Of a stretch of DNA of 64,000 nucleotides, positions 24,636 through 36,882 are shown piece by piece. The position numbers were made by a program, and so were the translations under genes. The DNA is from Rhizophagus irregularis (lineage: Eukaryota > Glomeromycota > Glomeromycetes > Glomerales > Glomeraceae). Each line of letters opens with the position of its first letter. The stretch's first letter is position 1. The DNA is taken from contig NC_089431.1 in assembly GCF_026210795.1 (NCBI RefSeq), positions 2,356,001 to 2,420,000 of the forward strand, given 5' to 3'. The notes beneath the pieces are model-generated. The model ran no database searches and was not told where the DNA came from. It saw only the letters and a list, made by a program, of their open reading frames with translations.

Positions 24636-24930
24636 TAACTTTTATTAAAGTAAGTAGAATTCTATTTTTATTATTATAATTCAATTTATAAACTGAACTA
24701 TAATTTAGCTAGTTAAAATTATTTGCTAAAACTAAAAGATTAGTATAATAGTAAAAAGGTAATAAATTATAATAAATTATATTAAAGTCTTGTTAAATTG
24801 TTAGTTAATTAAAAAATATAGATATATTATTTAAAATATTTTTAAAATAAGCAATTTTTAAAAATTTTATATGATTAATAAGTAAATTTCAAGTGTAATT
24901 TATTTATATATAATAAAATCTTTAAAATGT
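24636..24930 (+). repeat. Tandem duplication, copy A (without MITE)
   Basis: Starts at TAACTTTTATTAAAGTAAGT and continues through AATTCAATTTATAAACTGAA, GGTAATAAATTATAATAAAT and AAAATAAGCAATTTTTAAAA. The same order of blocks recurs in copy B. The position matching the MITE insertion in copy B is uninterrupted here, at about 24675-24678. Confidence 0.75.
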
Positions 24931-24957
24931 TTTATATAAATTTTACTTTATATTTAA

Positions 24958-25382
24958 TATAACTTTTATTAAAAGTAAATAGAACTTTTATTTTTATTAT
25001 TACCATACTATTCTTAAATTAAACAACCATTTTTTGAACTTAATTCCAGCCAAAGTAGTTATAATTCTGGATAAAATCACTATAATGTGAGCCAAAGTTG
25101 CTTATTTTTAGGAGTTGTTTAATTTCAAAATGGTATGATACAATTCAATTTATAAATTAAATTGTAATTTAGTTAGTTAAAGTTGTTTGCTAAAATAAAA
25201 AATTGGTATAATAGCAAAAAAGTAATAAATTATAGTAAAGCTATATTAAAGTTTTATTAAATTATTAGTTGATTAAAAAATATAAATATATACTTTAAAA
25301 AATATTTCTAAAATAAGCAATTTTTTAAAATTTTATATAATTAATAAGTAAATTTCAAATATAATTTATATATAAATTATTT
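24958..25382 (+). repeat. Tandem duplication, copy B (carries a MITE)
   Basis: Matches copy A block for block (CTTTTATTAAAAGTAAATAG; AATTCAATTTATAAATTAAA; AAAATAAGCAATTTTTTAAA) but is about 130 bp longer, because a 126-bp inverted-repeat element sits at 25013-25138. The neighbouring copies thus give a filled and an empty site. Confidence 0.75.
25013..25138. mobile_element. MITE inserted at TA in copy B
   Basis: The termini CCATACTATTCTTAAATTAA (left) and TCATACCATTTTGAAATTAA (right, reverse complement) agree at 21 of 25 positions, ending in AAACAAC. TA flanks both sides (25011-25012 and 25139-25140), while copy A shows the unoccupied TA. The interior has a pair of AGCCAAAGT phrases and no coding sequence. 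Confidence 0.8.
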
Positions 25383-26835
25383 GGATTTTAATAAAATTTA
25401 TTATAAATGATGAAACTGCTAAAACTTTACTGAAACTATAATAGAACTATAATAAAATCTAGATAACCAGTTTTATAAGATCTCATAAATCTTTAAAATC
25501 ACATTTTTAGCAAGTTGTTACCTTTTTTTAAAGTTAAAATAAAGGTTATGCAATTTTTTTAATTCTTTGTGATTGAATTTATAATTTAAAAAAAGGTATC
25601 AAAATAATTAGACTTACTGGATGCTGAGAAAATTGTAAAAAATGATTTTTTAAGTTTTAGTAAAAAGGGTTGATTTTAGCTAAAAGTACTTTATGATTCT
25701 ATATATTAAATTTCTGGGGTTCTGTAACTTATTTTATAAATAGATAGATTGTTTTACTGTATGTAACCTATTTTATAAGTATATGAATTGTATTTTTAAT
25801 TAAATTTAAAAAAAAAGAGGTAATATAATAAATTAATACTAAATTTAATTACCCCTTAATTAACTAATTACATCAAAATGGGTTTATTATGGACCGATCT
25901 ACTGATCAGAAATGATTTACTTTTCCATTATACGAAACAAAAAGAATTCTTAATTTAATATTCAACTGATTTTTATTGCATTTGAATTTAAAAAGTAAAT
26001 AATTCTAAGTCTGAAGATCAAACAAGATCTGAAAATTATTTTAAATATAATATTATTACATTTAAAGTAAAGTAAATTAAGGAATTTATAATTCTAAATG
26101 CGAACAGCGAAACCTGCCAAAATTGTTAAATATGTTTGTGAAAAAAATTAAATATTACTAGTCAGTAGTCACTACCCAAAATTAGGGTGAGTTTCACGCA
26201 GAGTGGCCTGAAATTTAGTCCAAATGCTGGTATGGTAATGATCACCAGATTTACAAATCATGTGCATTATCTGTTCAGTTGCCCAAAACGCCAAAACTCA
26301 AAAAATTGCTGACCTGTATTGCGTATGAACATCAGAACATCAGCATGTGACCGTGTGACCACGTTATACTTTTAATACTTTTAACCTTCATTATAATTAT
26401 CCGTCTAGGGTAATAAACAGTAAACAAACAAAAAAGAAATCATTTTCGTTAATATATACAAAATAGTAGAACAAATATGAAAAATAAGTTAAATTTGGGA
26501 ACGTTTCACCCAATCAAAAAAAATTAAAATCATGCAATGAATGAAGGTAAATTATTATTCGATAATCAGGAAAGAATCCTACATGATTGAGATTGTTGTT
26601 TGTGGTAGGTCTTTTTGAAAGTCAATGCAACAAAAGACTTTTGTACAAGAGTGGGATTGTGAATGAAGAAAGAATTGAAATACAAATCTAAAATCCAGAT
26701 TCATATAAAGATAATCCGCTGCAAGTATATGCTAATTACAAGGTTTTGCATTACATTATGAGAACTTCTATATAAACAATCCAAGTTCGATGTTTGAATG
26801 ACAGAATTTTATAAAAAAAAAAAAATTCTAAAAAT
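25383..26835. other. Non-coding stretch before the gene island
   Basis: AT-rich to about 26100, then of more balanced composition. Bases 26160-26835 probably include the promoter and 5' leader of the EndoU gene, but I see no clear TATA element. No other gene is seen. Confidence 0.45.
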
Positions 26836-27988
26836 ATGACGACCCCGACGGATAGAGAATTATCAGATGTTACTCTTGCTTTAGAAAAACTTTGGGAATT
26901 AGATGAGAATAGATTACAACCTGGTGTCGATGTATGTAATTTAAAACATAAAAGTGAAGCTTAAAAAGTTATAAAGTGTTGAAAAAAAAAAATATTTTTT
27001 TTTTTGTAGTATGCTCTTAATTTAGTTTTAGCTCGTGGAAGAAGTAAAGTATCCTCTTTCAAAATTTTTCATTAATCAATTTAAAAAATCAGGGATAAAT
27101 CTTATTTCTATTTACAGGTGATAATACATCAAAAAAGTTATTCGAATTTGTAGACGGTAAAGTTGGTAAAATACCAACCTTTCAATTATTCTATCATTTA
27201 CTTGATAATTACATTCCACAAACCGGAATTCCGGAAGAAGTTGATACTCATGAATTGGAAGAAAATCGAGCTTTTATTAAAGCATGTTTAGAAACTTCTC
27301 CAATGATTTATACCTACAATTACTTAAAAGCCAAGAATAAAATTAAGGGAAGTATGGCAGATTTTGAAAAACAACTTCACAAAATATGGTTTGATTTATA
27401 TAGAAGAGAGGGTGAAGATGATTCTTCTGCATTTGAACATGTTTTTGTTGGTGAAGTTAGAGATGGTGAAGCAAAAGGTATATAATATTATGATTTCGGG
27501 TTAAAGATTTTTTTTTAGAAAATTAATATTCTTTTGGGATATTTTTTGTAGCATTTCATAATTGGATTACGTTTTATTTCAACGAGAAAGTTGGTAAAAT
27601 TGATTATGAAGGTTTCGTATCAAATAAAAAGAACAGAAATGAAGAAGTAAGTACCCTTTTAGAATTTTCTTCTTGTAATTTATTAAAATCGAATCACTAT
27701 AAGACATTTCATCTCAAACATAATTTTTAGCCCGATCCAAACTCTCATGTAATTGAGATAAGATTTTCATTTGAAGGAGCCAAAAAACCATTTTCAACTT
27801 CATTTGTTGGTACTTCTCCAGAATTTGAATTATCGATGTATACTCTACTTTATTATATTGGTAAAGAAAATACCAAAGTAACATTTGATGATGTTAACCT
27901 AAATATCAAAGTTTTTCCTTTCTTTGAGAAAGGTGGACATGGTGAAAGATTAATAGGTTCTGCTTTTCCTATGGTTGTTTACAATTAA
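26836..27988 (+). CDS. EndoU/XendoU-family endoribonuclease
   Basis: Five exons (26836-26931, 27010-27043, 27118-27477, 27552-27646, 27731-27988) join in frame to 280 residues. The XendoU core is plain: HVFVGEVRDGEAKAFHNWIT with His151 and His166, and KKPFSTSFVGTSPEFELSMY with a lysine (about Lys214) at the third catalytic position. The C-terminus has GSAFPMVVY. Family members cleave RNA at U residues, usually with Mn2+, leaving 2',3'-cyclic phosphate. There is no signal peptide, so unlike secreted relatives this one is probably intracellular. Its length suits a single-domain EndoU. The start is the first ATG in frame with exon 2. The catalytic assignment is by family pattern. Confidence 0.92.
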
Positions 27989-28597
27989 TGTATGATATAA
28001 TATTATTTAATGTTTGTTATAATCAAAATAAAGAATCACTATGCGTTAAACTACACTAACCTTTATTAGATAATTAATTGATAATTTGAAGTCCGGTTGA
28101 GCCTAACCATTATCATTATCACCATTGTTATACAGTTTCATTCAATTTAGACTAATATGAGAAATTTCTTGAAATTTATCATTTAAATAAATATTTTAAT
28201 ACAAACAAGGTTTTACTAAATATTTATGTATTATGTACGTATATGCGGAAGTTCCGTCAATATATATCATTACAAGCTTTCTAAAAGAAAATTAACTTCC
28301 TCTTTTACTTTTCGCATTTGATATTCCCATGGTAATATTTAAAGGACAACGCCAACAGGAAATTAGCTTGAAAAAAAATAGATTAGTCATTTTTCACAGA
28401 ATTAGCGCAAATACAGTACATTTGAAACAATAAAAACAATTAATAACAATAAAATTTTGAATTATATTAAAATAGTTATTTAAATTTATAAATTTCGAAT
28501 TGAGAATATTCGCTAGCAATTAAATACAATTAATAATAAATTAATAGTGTGAGAAAAAATAAAAAATAAACATTCAAGTGGCTAAAATATATTGTGT
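27989..28597. other. Convergent intergenic region
   Basis: Holds the 3' flanks of the EndoU gene (+) and the four-TM gene (-). An AATAAA-like signal (ATAAAGAAT) is at about 28030. No gene seen. Confidence 0.5.
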
Positions 28598-29365
28598 TTA
28601 AGCATTAAAAAATTTCCAGCCGTTACGGTAAGACAAGCTAAAAATGGTTAATAGAAGGCCAAATTCCACAATACCAAAGAATATTTTTGCTATTTTACTA
28701 TCCACCAAAATTTCAACAAGCAACATAATAATCGCTATTCCTAAATAGAACCAAGTTATAATTTCAACTGAAATAGCTGATCCACGTGCGAATGTATTCA
28801 TAACTAAAGCCGAAAGTAATCCCAATAAAAGATCACGTGCTAATCTTGCTGCTCGTTTTGCACCATTTCCACCATTCACCTAATAATTGTTCATTGCGTT
28901 CATTGCGTTAGCAAAAATTTAGAAAAAGAATGTATTCAAAAAGGATTAATTACTTACGAAACGAGAGAATCCTTTGTTTCTGGGGTTATTATTATTACGG
29001 TCACCACTTTCAACACCGTCACCACCACGAGTATAATTTCTATCTCTCGTGGTGTAATCTAATAATCTGTATAATTTAAATTTTATGCACAAAATAATTA
29101 ATTAATAATTAATATACAAACGATAATTATTTTAATTTTTTTGAATTTTTCATGATGCCACTTACGAAATAAGTGCCCAAATAATCCAAAGAATCCAAAA
29201 GGCAATCCATGTATTACGGACGGCTCTTCTCGAAATAAAAGATTCCAATGACTCAGAATTCCCACCTGCATTTCCTCCTGCTTGAGCAAGAACAGGAAGA
29301 ATGTCGTTAAATAATTTTGCAACTACAAGAGCGGTTGCTATACGAGTTGAAGTTGAAACTTGCAT
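28598..29365 (-). CDS. Small multi-pass membrane protein, unknown function
   Basis: Three exons on the minus strand (29365-29166, 29066-28958, 28879-28598) give 196 residues. A hydrophobic N-terminal stretch (residues about 8-28, VVAKLFNDILPVLAQAG) may be a signal or first TM segment. A clear TM follows (about 52-66, IAFWILWIIWALIS), then a charged Arg/Asn/Gly-rich loop (DRNNNNPRNKG). Three more hydrophobic segments complete it (LLLGLLSALVM, ITWFYLGIAIIMLLVEIL, IFFGIVEFGLLLTIF). The splice phases close and the composition is that of a real membrane protein. I recognise no family. The last exon is read without its own ATG, which supports the splicing model. Confidence 0.75.
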
Positions 29366-30635
29366 TATTAAAAATTAAAAAAATTGGTTGTGTTGAGGAA
29401 GGAGAATATTGATTCTATTTATTTAAAAAAATTTTTTTTTTAATGATGTAGAATTGAGTTCATTTTTAAAATTGTTACATTACAAATTATTTATTTTATA
29501 ACACGAGCATTTTTTCATTTTTCCATTCTCTGAAATTATATTGTGATATTTATGACGCGATTTGAATTTTGTTATATGTTAAATATATCAACTGATTGGA
29601 CCAAAATGTACTAGTGATTTACATACACTAATTCAATAATGACGCGAGAATAAAAAAAAAAAGCATAGTTTCGGTTTCGGCTAAAAATTATTTAAATTTA
29701 TTTTTGATTTTTCAAGGAATTATAATTTAACCGAGCAATAAATTTCGTGACGTATATGAGAATTACCTAGTTTTTACTTTTGTGATATGAAATACTCCCA
29801 CCCTTCATTATTATTAATTAATTGATGTATAAAAATGTATGATTAGACTTTTATGGTTTTATGACTATTGAAAGAAATCATATGAATGAAGGATAATAAT
29901 GGATGGGTCATTCATTAATGATAATGATTATTAATTAGATTTTTCAGAAAGTGATTAATAATAACGTTATTATCTAATCCAATGTACTGTATGAACCAAT
30001 CAGTTATGATAGAACAATTTAAACAATGAATTTCGTCAGAAGCACTTTTTTTTTTTTGATAATCTTTCAACAAATTCTTTATCCGGATTTTTATTTATAA
30101 AAATTGATTAGACGCAGCAATGAGTAAAGCAACTTCCAATTAGGGTTAAGAAAGCGGCAAAATAGATTAAAGAGTCGAGTCCATATAAAGAATAATTTAT
30201 CTGATAGAAGATGAATTCTGAAAAGTATTGAATGTGAAAGTTAAACGGGATGCTAATATTATTTACTTAATTTAGAAATGGGTTAAAACAAATTTGGATT
30301 GTGTACTGTCTCCTGTTACTGAAAATTTTTTACCGCTTGAAAAAATAAAATTTACGAGCTTTCTTTGGGCTGAAATCACTGAAATCATCATCCATTAAGT
30401 TGTACAATTAGCAAGCTTAAATTAAAATTACCTTTTTTTTTTTATTAAACGAACTTTCTATATTAATTTGTGGTACAGTGTAAATAATTTAATTTTTTTT
30501 TGTGTTATATACTATATTAATCTATAAACCGAATCCTATTTTTTGTTTTATCAACTGATTCTATATAATACAATGAATGATATTGTTCTCTTAAAATAAT
30601 TGTCTTTTTTTAATTTGATCTTAAGCATTTAAAAA
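29366..30635. other. Intergenic region between two minus-strand genes
   Basis: Contains the upstream region of the four-TM gene and the 3' flank of the PAQR gene. A fragment related to the 20950-21069 MITE terminus (about 29980) is present. No gene seen. Confidence 0.45.
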
Positions 30636-31833
30636 TTAAAGATTGGCCGGACAATGTACGTATCTTTGTTGGAAAAACCATAAAGAAGCCTTATAATGTT
30701 CATAAATTCCGATACATACACAAACGTGCCATAGTGAATGACTATGAATTCCGAATCGATCCAATTTTCCAGGCCATTTTCTTTCAGGATATCTATTGGC
30801 ATAAATCCAAACACCTGTGAGATAGGCAAAAATACTGGAAATTATAGGTTGAATAAAATTAAATGTATGATCGAATCCGTGAAGTAGGATCTTATGTGCT
30901 AAAGGAAATAGTCCGGAACAACCAAGCATTATGAAAAGTACAACACGGAATAAACGGAATTGTTTTGTGTCAAACCACGGGAACATTGAGCATGCAATTG
31001 GAACAAGACCGGATAGCGATGTAAAGGTAATATAAAATACACTTAAAGATGTTGAACAATAAAAACTGTAATATTCGGTGATCAAGATAGAGGCTGTGAT
31101 CAAGAGAGATATCCCAATATAATCAAATGTAGCTGCACATTTCATTACTGGAATGTGTGCACAATGGATAAATGTATGATACATGACCGAACAAACCAAG
31201 CTAAAATTCATAAAATGATTTCATTTAATAAAAGTTCTAGTAATTCGAAAAAGAAAAAAAAGGAAATTACAAAAATACCATTTTGCTGCAGCCGTAAAAA
31301 AGATTGCAAAAAAAAGTTTATCGAACATAGTTGCATTTTCTAAATGAGTCAAGATTGAATATACACCTAGACACAAAAAGAACACAAACCCCAAAAGATG
31401 TGTCCAAATATTACAGGTTTCATTGTGAAGCCAAAAGATAGATTGGAGACATTGTTTTTTAGTTGACAAGAAACGATATCCGGAACGAATATATCTAAAT
31501 AATAAAAAAAAAGGTTGAATTAATTTCTATTCTTTGCATAATAATGAAATTAGTGGTTCATGAAAAATAACTTTGAAACGTATCATCATAATCAACCGAT
31601 TTATTATGTACTTACGGATTTTCTTGCCACTCTTTGGGCAGCTCCTCAAAGTGCAGTAAGCGATATGCGCCTAATTTTGCGGCTATACTTATAGCATTGT
31701 AGGTATCAACTACATGCTGGTCCACACATTTGAGGATCCCAGTAGAGTCAATATCTTCCATCTCTTTTATTGTTTCTCGAAGGAAAGAAGTTGGCTCATC
31801 AACTTCAATATATTTTTCTTCTTTTTGATACAT
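30636..31833 (-). CDS. PAQR-family receptor (adiponectin receptor/Izh-like)
   Basis: Three exons (31833-31616, 31494-31279, 31200-30636) give 332 residues. The soluble N-terminal part (about 80 residues) is followed by seven hydrophobic segments. Family marks are present: WLHNETCNIWTHLLG before TM1, SVMYHTF (His153), FDYIGI (Asp171), and HSHSLWH near the end (His299 and His303, the four-apart pair that with the earlier His binds zinc in AdipoR structures). Related fungal Izh proteins affect zinc and sterol/lipid balance, and AdipoR-type members have ceramidase-like activity. The length suits the family. The N-terminus is taken from the ATG at 31833, which is just before the splice-linked exon. 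Confidence 0.9.
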
Positions 31834-33058
31834 TTTGAAAGAATAAAAGTATATTAACTATATTAAAAGAAGGAATACGGTTATAGAAGGTATATTTTTA
31901 TTATGTGAGAGGAATTGAAATGGATTGAAGGAGATTTAAAGAGGGAAATATGTGTTATATTCTCGCCTATTTATAGTTGTTTATAAATATGCACCTCGGT
32001 ATTTTATGGTATTTATGGGACGAACCGGGTTTACGAGAAATCAGGTAAAATAAAGAAAACACTGCAAAAGAAAAAAAAAGGGAAGGATATCGTAAACGAG
32101 ACTATCTTTTGTGGTTTTTGTGGTTTTTGTGGTCAAATTTTGGGGTTACAACCACGACCCTGCATTCGTAATTGATCAAATACATATATATACTACATGA
32201 TCACTTCTATTCCAAAAAAAAAAACCGAGTTTTTTAAAAAATTCGATGGACTTTTCCGAATTTTAAGATTTTCAAATTAAATTAACCAAGTCTTAATTTG
32301 GAGTATAAAAACCACTTTACCATTCCTTTTCCGTATCTACTACCATTTTTTTAATACATTGTTATTCTGAAAGTTGATCATCTAATTCGTAGCCTTTAAT
32401 TTGTTTTGTAACACGGCCGATTTCTAAGAACCCAAGATCACGTTTGTGCAAATCCGGACAATGATATTAATTCTGGTCAAATATGATTAAGTAATATTAT
32501 GTTTGTGCCGATTTTCTTAGTACAAAATCTAGATATTCCTTTAAAAGGTAAGTTTATGAGAATAAACTATAAAAATAAGCCAAAAGGCCAAATAATGATT
32601 GGTTTATCAAAAGAAAACCTTCCATAATTTATGATTTGGCAAAAATGAAAAAAACTGGTATTTTAAATTACGGCTGAACTGATAAGCCATAAACTAACAC
32701 TAATTTAAAAAGAACTTTGCCAATCAGAATCAAAATTAATAATATCATTTATTATACAGATTTATTTGTTTCATTATACTATCTCAAGTTGATAAAATTT
32801 AAATCAACATATACATGCATTATTAGCATTTAATAATTAGGAATATTATTTTGAGTTTTAAATTTACTCAAAATAGTTTTATAATTATTGTTCAGACAAG
32901 TTAGTTTCTATTAGATTAATATCATATATATTTGGTAATAATTATAATAAATTATATGATAAAAAACAAGTTTGAACTTGAATCAATATATTCATAATAA
33001 TAATTATCTAATCCATATAAAGATATAGATATTAAATAAAATAATTTCTTGGAATTCT
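31834..33058. other. Intergenic: PAQR promoter side and TSR3 3' side
   Basis: No gene seen. A run of GTGGTTTTTGTGG-like repeats lies at about 32108-32133. The rest is AT-rich. Confidence 0.45.
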
Positions 33059-33076
33059 TTAGTTATTGTTTGTATT

Positions 33077-33109
<33 letters not shown>

Positions 33110-34556
33110 TTCTTCATCATCTTCATCTTTTTCATCATCATCATCATCATCTTCTTCTTCTTCTTGATCCCAAAACTCATGATTTGGATTTCTAGCTAAT
33201 AAATCGACATCTTCATTATCTATGAATTTTTACAATCAGAATTTTTAAAAATAAAAATTTTTTTTTTAAATATCATATATTAAGTTTTCTCGCACCTTTT
33301 TCGCGAGCTTGAGTATACTCTGCTTGCAGATCTTTTAACCAATCATTTTGAACTTTAACAACTTCTGTACTATCTTCACATTGTACATATTTTGATAATA
33401 ATTCACTAAACATTAAAGAAAAAACGTGTTAATGCATTTTGTGGAAAAAAAAAAAATCATGTATGCGATAACTTATTTCTACCCGTTAAGTGTAAGAAAT
33501 GAATGACCCCATTTAAATTTTGATAATATTTCTTGAGCGTACTCTTTGAACCCTATAAAGGTAAAATAAGAAATAAATATGAAATTTTTTAAATTCATAT
33601 GATTTTTGTATTTTTTTTCTACCGGTTATGTAAAAACAAGCGGCATATGCTTCAACACAATTTAATTTCCAAGGACGGCCATAATTTACGGGGTTTGTTG
33701 CTACTAAATATGGTACTACGTGGGAAAAAATGAATTTAACTACGGAGCTTTTAATGGATGAAAGAATTAATAAAAAAAAAAGGAATAATTTACATAATCG
33801 ATCATTTCCAGTTCTCAATTTACTGAATGGAACATTATCTAATTTAGACCAAGAGCAATCAATAACAGCTATTCCATATTCCTGTACGATTTCTCGATCT
33901 GCTGGTGAAACTGCTTTTTTTCCTTCTGGGCTAATAAAATATTAAAATAGACATGTATATTTAAGAATTTTAAAAGAATGAATAGAAAATCAAATAATTT
34001 TATACCTTAAAACGATTCCCCGAAATCTAGTTGACACTTTTAATTCTTTCACTATACCAAATCTAACCAATTTTTTACCTGAACATTTTTTTGGATCACA
34101 ATGTTCAAAATCCTATACACATTAGAAAATATATAAATTAATTAAAATATAAGTAAACATTTGTATTATAAGAATGAAACTTACCCACATTCCTAATGGC
34201 ATAGGAATGTTATTACCTTTATGTAAAAAGTCGTTTATGGTGACGGTGATGAAGATAAATTAGAAAGAAATTTTGATAAAATGATTCAGAGAATCAAAAG
34301 AACAAAGGTAGATCTAAACCTTTATGATCTAAGTCAATCATATCTGTCTCTCCACGGCCAAGAAAATTCTCTTCACTATTAAAATTCATTTAAATATAAA
34401 TCATAACAGATATTAAGTGTCAACAACATATATATCACACCTTATATCATTATTAATTGAGACATTCTGCTTATACCGATTATGTACATTTTTAGACTTT
34501 TTATTAGAAACAAAATTACGTCGTTGACTATTGACTTTTCCTTTATTTTTACCCAT
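33059..34556 (-). CDS. TSR3: 18S rRNA aminocarboxypropyltransferase
   Basis: Nine exons (34556-34441, 34375-34320, 34216-34185, 34112-34006, 33930-33794, 33715-33623, 33552-33483, 33405-33296, 33219-33059) give 293 residues, close to yeast Tsr3. Tsr3 adds the acp group from SAM to N1-methylpseudouridine of 18S rRNA during late 40S maturation. Diagnostic stretches are [51 protein letters not shown] and [13 protein letters not shown] basic Lys/Asn-rich N-terminus and a long Asp/Glu tail frame the domain. The tail is encoded by an almost pure GAT/GAA triplet tract (33080-33165). The gene is head-to-head with RTCA, with 104 bp between start codons. Confidence 0.95.
33078..33166 (-). repeat. GAT/GAA trinucleotide tract in coding sequence
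   Basis: Near-uninterrupted ATC/TTC triplets on the + strand encode the acidic C-terminal tail of TSR3. Such tracts vary readily in copy number. Confidence 0.85.
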
Positions 34557-34660
34557 TTTCCTTATAGATTATAATTTCAATATCCGATTTTTTCATGATC
34601 TCATCATAAAATACGCCTAAATATTTATTCCCACAAAGATCGACAATTCAATTCATAATC
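34557..34660. promoter_or_regulatory. Shared divergent promoter of TSR3 and RTCA
   Basis: Only 104 bp separate the two start codons, so both 5' leaders and core promoters must lie within it or overlap the genes. I see no TATA box or CACGTG box in it. Confidence 0.6.
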
Positions 34661-36820
34661 ATGTCTTCAGATAAAGATGTTAAAACTAAAGTTTTAAGTC
34701 TCCTTGAAGATAGTAGACCAGATAAAGATGTTAAAACTGAAGTTTTAACTCTTGACGCAGGTCTCCTTGAAGGTGGTGGGCAAGGTAAAATATTTACTAT
34801 AAAAAATAAATATCGGTGATCATATATGAATAAAATTGTAAATGAGAATTTTCTTCAGTTATTCGAAATTGTATAGGCTTGAGGTAATTCTTCAACCGCT
34901 TTTGGATTTTTGTACTATTGTGTGTTGTGAAAATCATATTTCTAAATTTTAAAGCTATATTATTAGCTGTTTGTTAAATAAACCGGTAAAATTATTAAAT
35001 GCTAGAGCTAAACGCAAAGATCCTGGTTAGTATTTAGTAGATATTTAGATTTGTATCAGAATTTATTATTTCTTTGAAGCGTGTACTTGTATTTTAATTT
35101 GATCAAATTGATAATTAGGTTTAAAACCTCAGCATGCATCTGGACTTAAACTTATGCAAGATCTTTATCAAGCAGAATTGCAAGGAGGCAACGTAAGCAT
35201 TCTGATGTCTGATCTTCGAATTATTTTCATCGTTTCATATTAGAATTACTTTATAAATAGATCGGATCCCAAGAAATATATTTTAAACCAAATGGAGTAA
35301 ACACTAGTGACACTTTCATAGCTGATACCCAAACAGCAGGGTGATTAGTCATTTAATTAAATAGTTTGACATATATGATCTCTTTTTATTTTCGATCTGA
35401 ATAATTATTTTTGTATGTTGTTAGGAGTATTACATTATTGATTCAAATTTCCCTACCAGCCTTATTATTTTCGGCTCCACCACCAAAAAAAAAATTGTTT
35501 CTTCCACCAAGATCCAAAAAGGTTATACTCAAAGGTGGAACAACCGTTATTGCTTCTCCACCAATTGATTTTTTGATAGAGGTATTAACTAAATGTCATT
35601 ATCTTAATATTCTAATTAATATTTTAAAGTTTATTAAATCTTGCCGGTTTGTATAAAGGTATTTAAACCTATCGTAGAACGTGAATTTGGATTGCATTTT
35701 AATATTAACGTAGTAGGAAGAGGGTAGGATTAACTTTATTATTGTTAAATTTCGATGGATCAAATTATATTTTTATTTCGATAGATATTATCCTCAAGGT
35801 AAAGGAGAAGTAGTGTTACGGGTTGATCCAATCGTTGAAAGAACTCTAAAACCATTAAATTTGGTCGATCGTGGAGAAATCACTAAAGTTAGAGGGTAAA
35901 AATATATTTATTTGTATTAATTATTATTTTTCTTTTTTTTTTTGATATATAAAAAAATTTAACCCTTTTCAATCAACTTTTAAGACGCGTTACTATTGCG
36001 AACAAGTCGAAACAAGTAATTAATATATGATATATATTTTTATTGCCGATGATTTAAATACTTAAATATTTTATATAATTAATTGAGATTGGAAAACGAA
36101 TGGCTACTGCCGCGTCTGAAGTATTAACAGAAGCAGCTTTACCTGAACTTGAAAATATTCAATTCGATATAGAAATTAATTCTGAAAAGATCAATGCTGG
36201 AAAAGGGTCTGAAATTTTGTAGGATGGTGAAAATTAATTTTATGTTTGGAATCTATGTCAAATAAATTTTTTTACGCGTTACAGTTTAATTAGATTATGG
36301 GCAGAGACAAGTACTGGATGTATTATAAGTGGAAATGATATAAGTAATAAAAGTGTGTAAATAAAAACGTTTTTAGAATGGCGAAAAAAAATAATAACTG
36401 ATTTTTTTAATAACACAGAAGAAACACCTGAAGAAGTAGGGAAAAATGCGGCCGAAAAATTTATACGAAATATTAAACATGGAGGATGCGTAGACGAGTA
36501 AGTAAATTAAAGATTTCTTTGTATAAATAAACTTCAACTATTTTAACGCTTTTTTTAAAAAATATTATAGACATCTACAAGATCAATTAATCATTTTTAT
36601 GGCATTAGCTGAAAGTAGATCAAAATTAGTTTCAGGTCCTATAACTTTACATACTCGTACAGCCATACATTTTATTGAAACTATGTCAGGTGCAAAATTT
36701 CATATTAAAAAACTCGATTCATCTGAATCATTAGTAAATATACAAGATAATTCGCTAGATTGGGATGAAGGCATGTATTTGATAGAGTGTGAAGGAATTG
36801 GTTTAATGGTCTCAGAATAA
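34661..36820 (+). CDS. RTCA: RNA 3'-terminal phosphate cyclase
   Basis: Thirteen exons (34661-34784, 34859-34883, 34967-35025, 35119-35192, 35261-35340, 35425-35581, 35659-35723, 35785-35895, 35985-36015, 36088-36218, 36285-36352, 36419-36497, 36571-36820) give 417 residues. The enzyme converts RNA 3'-phosphate to 2',3'-cyclic phosphate using ATP through an adenylated histidine. Signatures are LLEGGGQVIRNCIG, GLKPQHASGLKLMQDLY, YYPQGKGEVVLRV, HGGCVDEHLQDQLIIFMALA and ITLHTRTAIHFIE; the last holds the histidine position used by RtcA. These motifs favour the active RtcA branch over nucleolar Rcl1. Odd point: the N-terminus has a 17-residue repeat (DKDVKTKVL / DKDVKTEVL) from a 51-bp duplication at 34670 and 34721, making the protein longer than most family members. 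Confidence 0.93.
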
Positions 36821-36882
36821 TAATGAGATTTATTTAAATATAAAAATTGAAGAAACAAAAATGTCATTTATCGTGTCATAAT

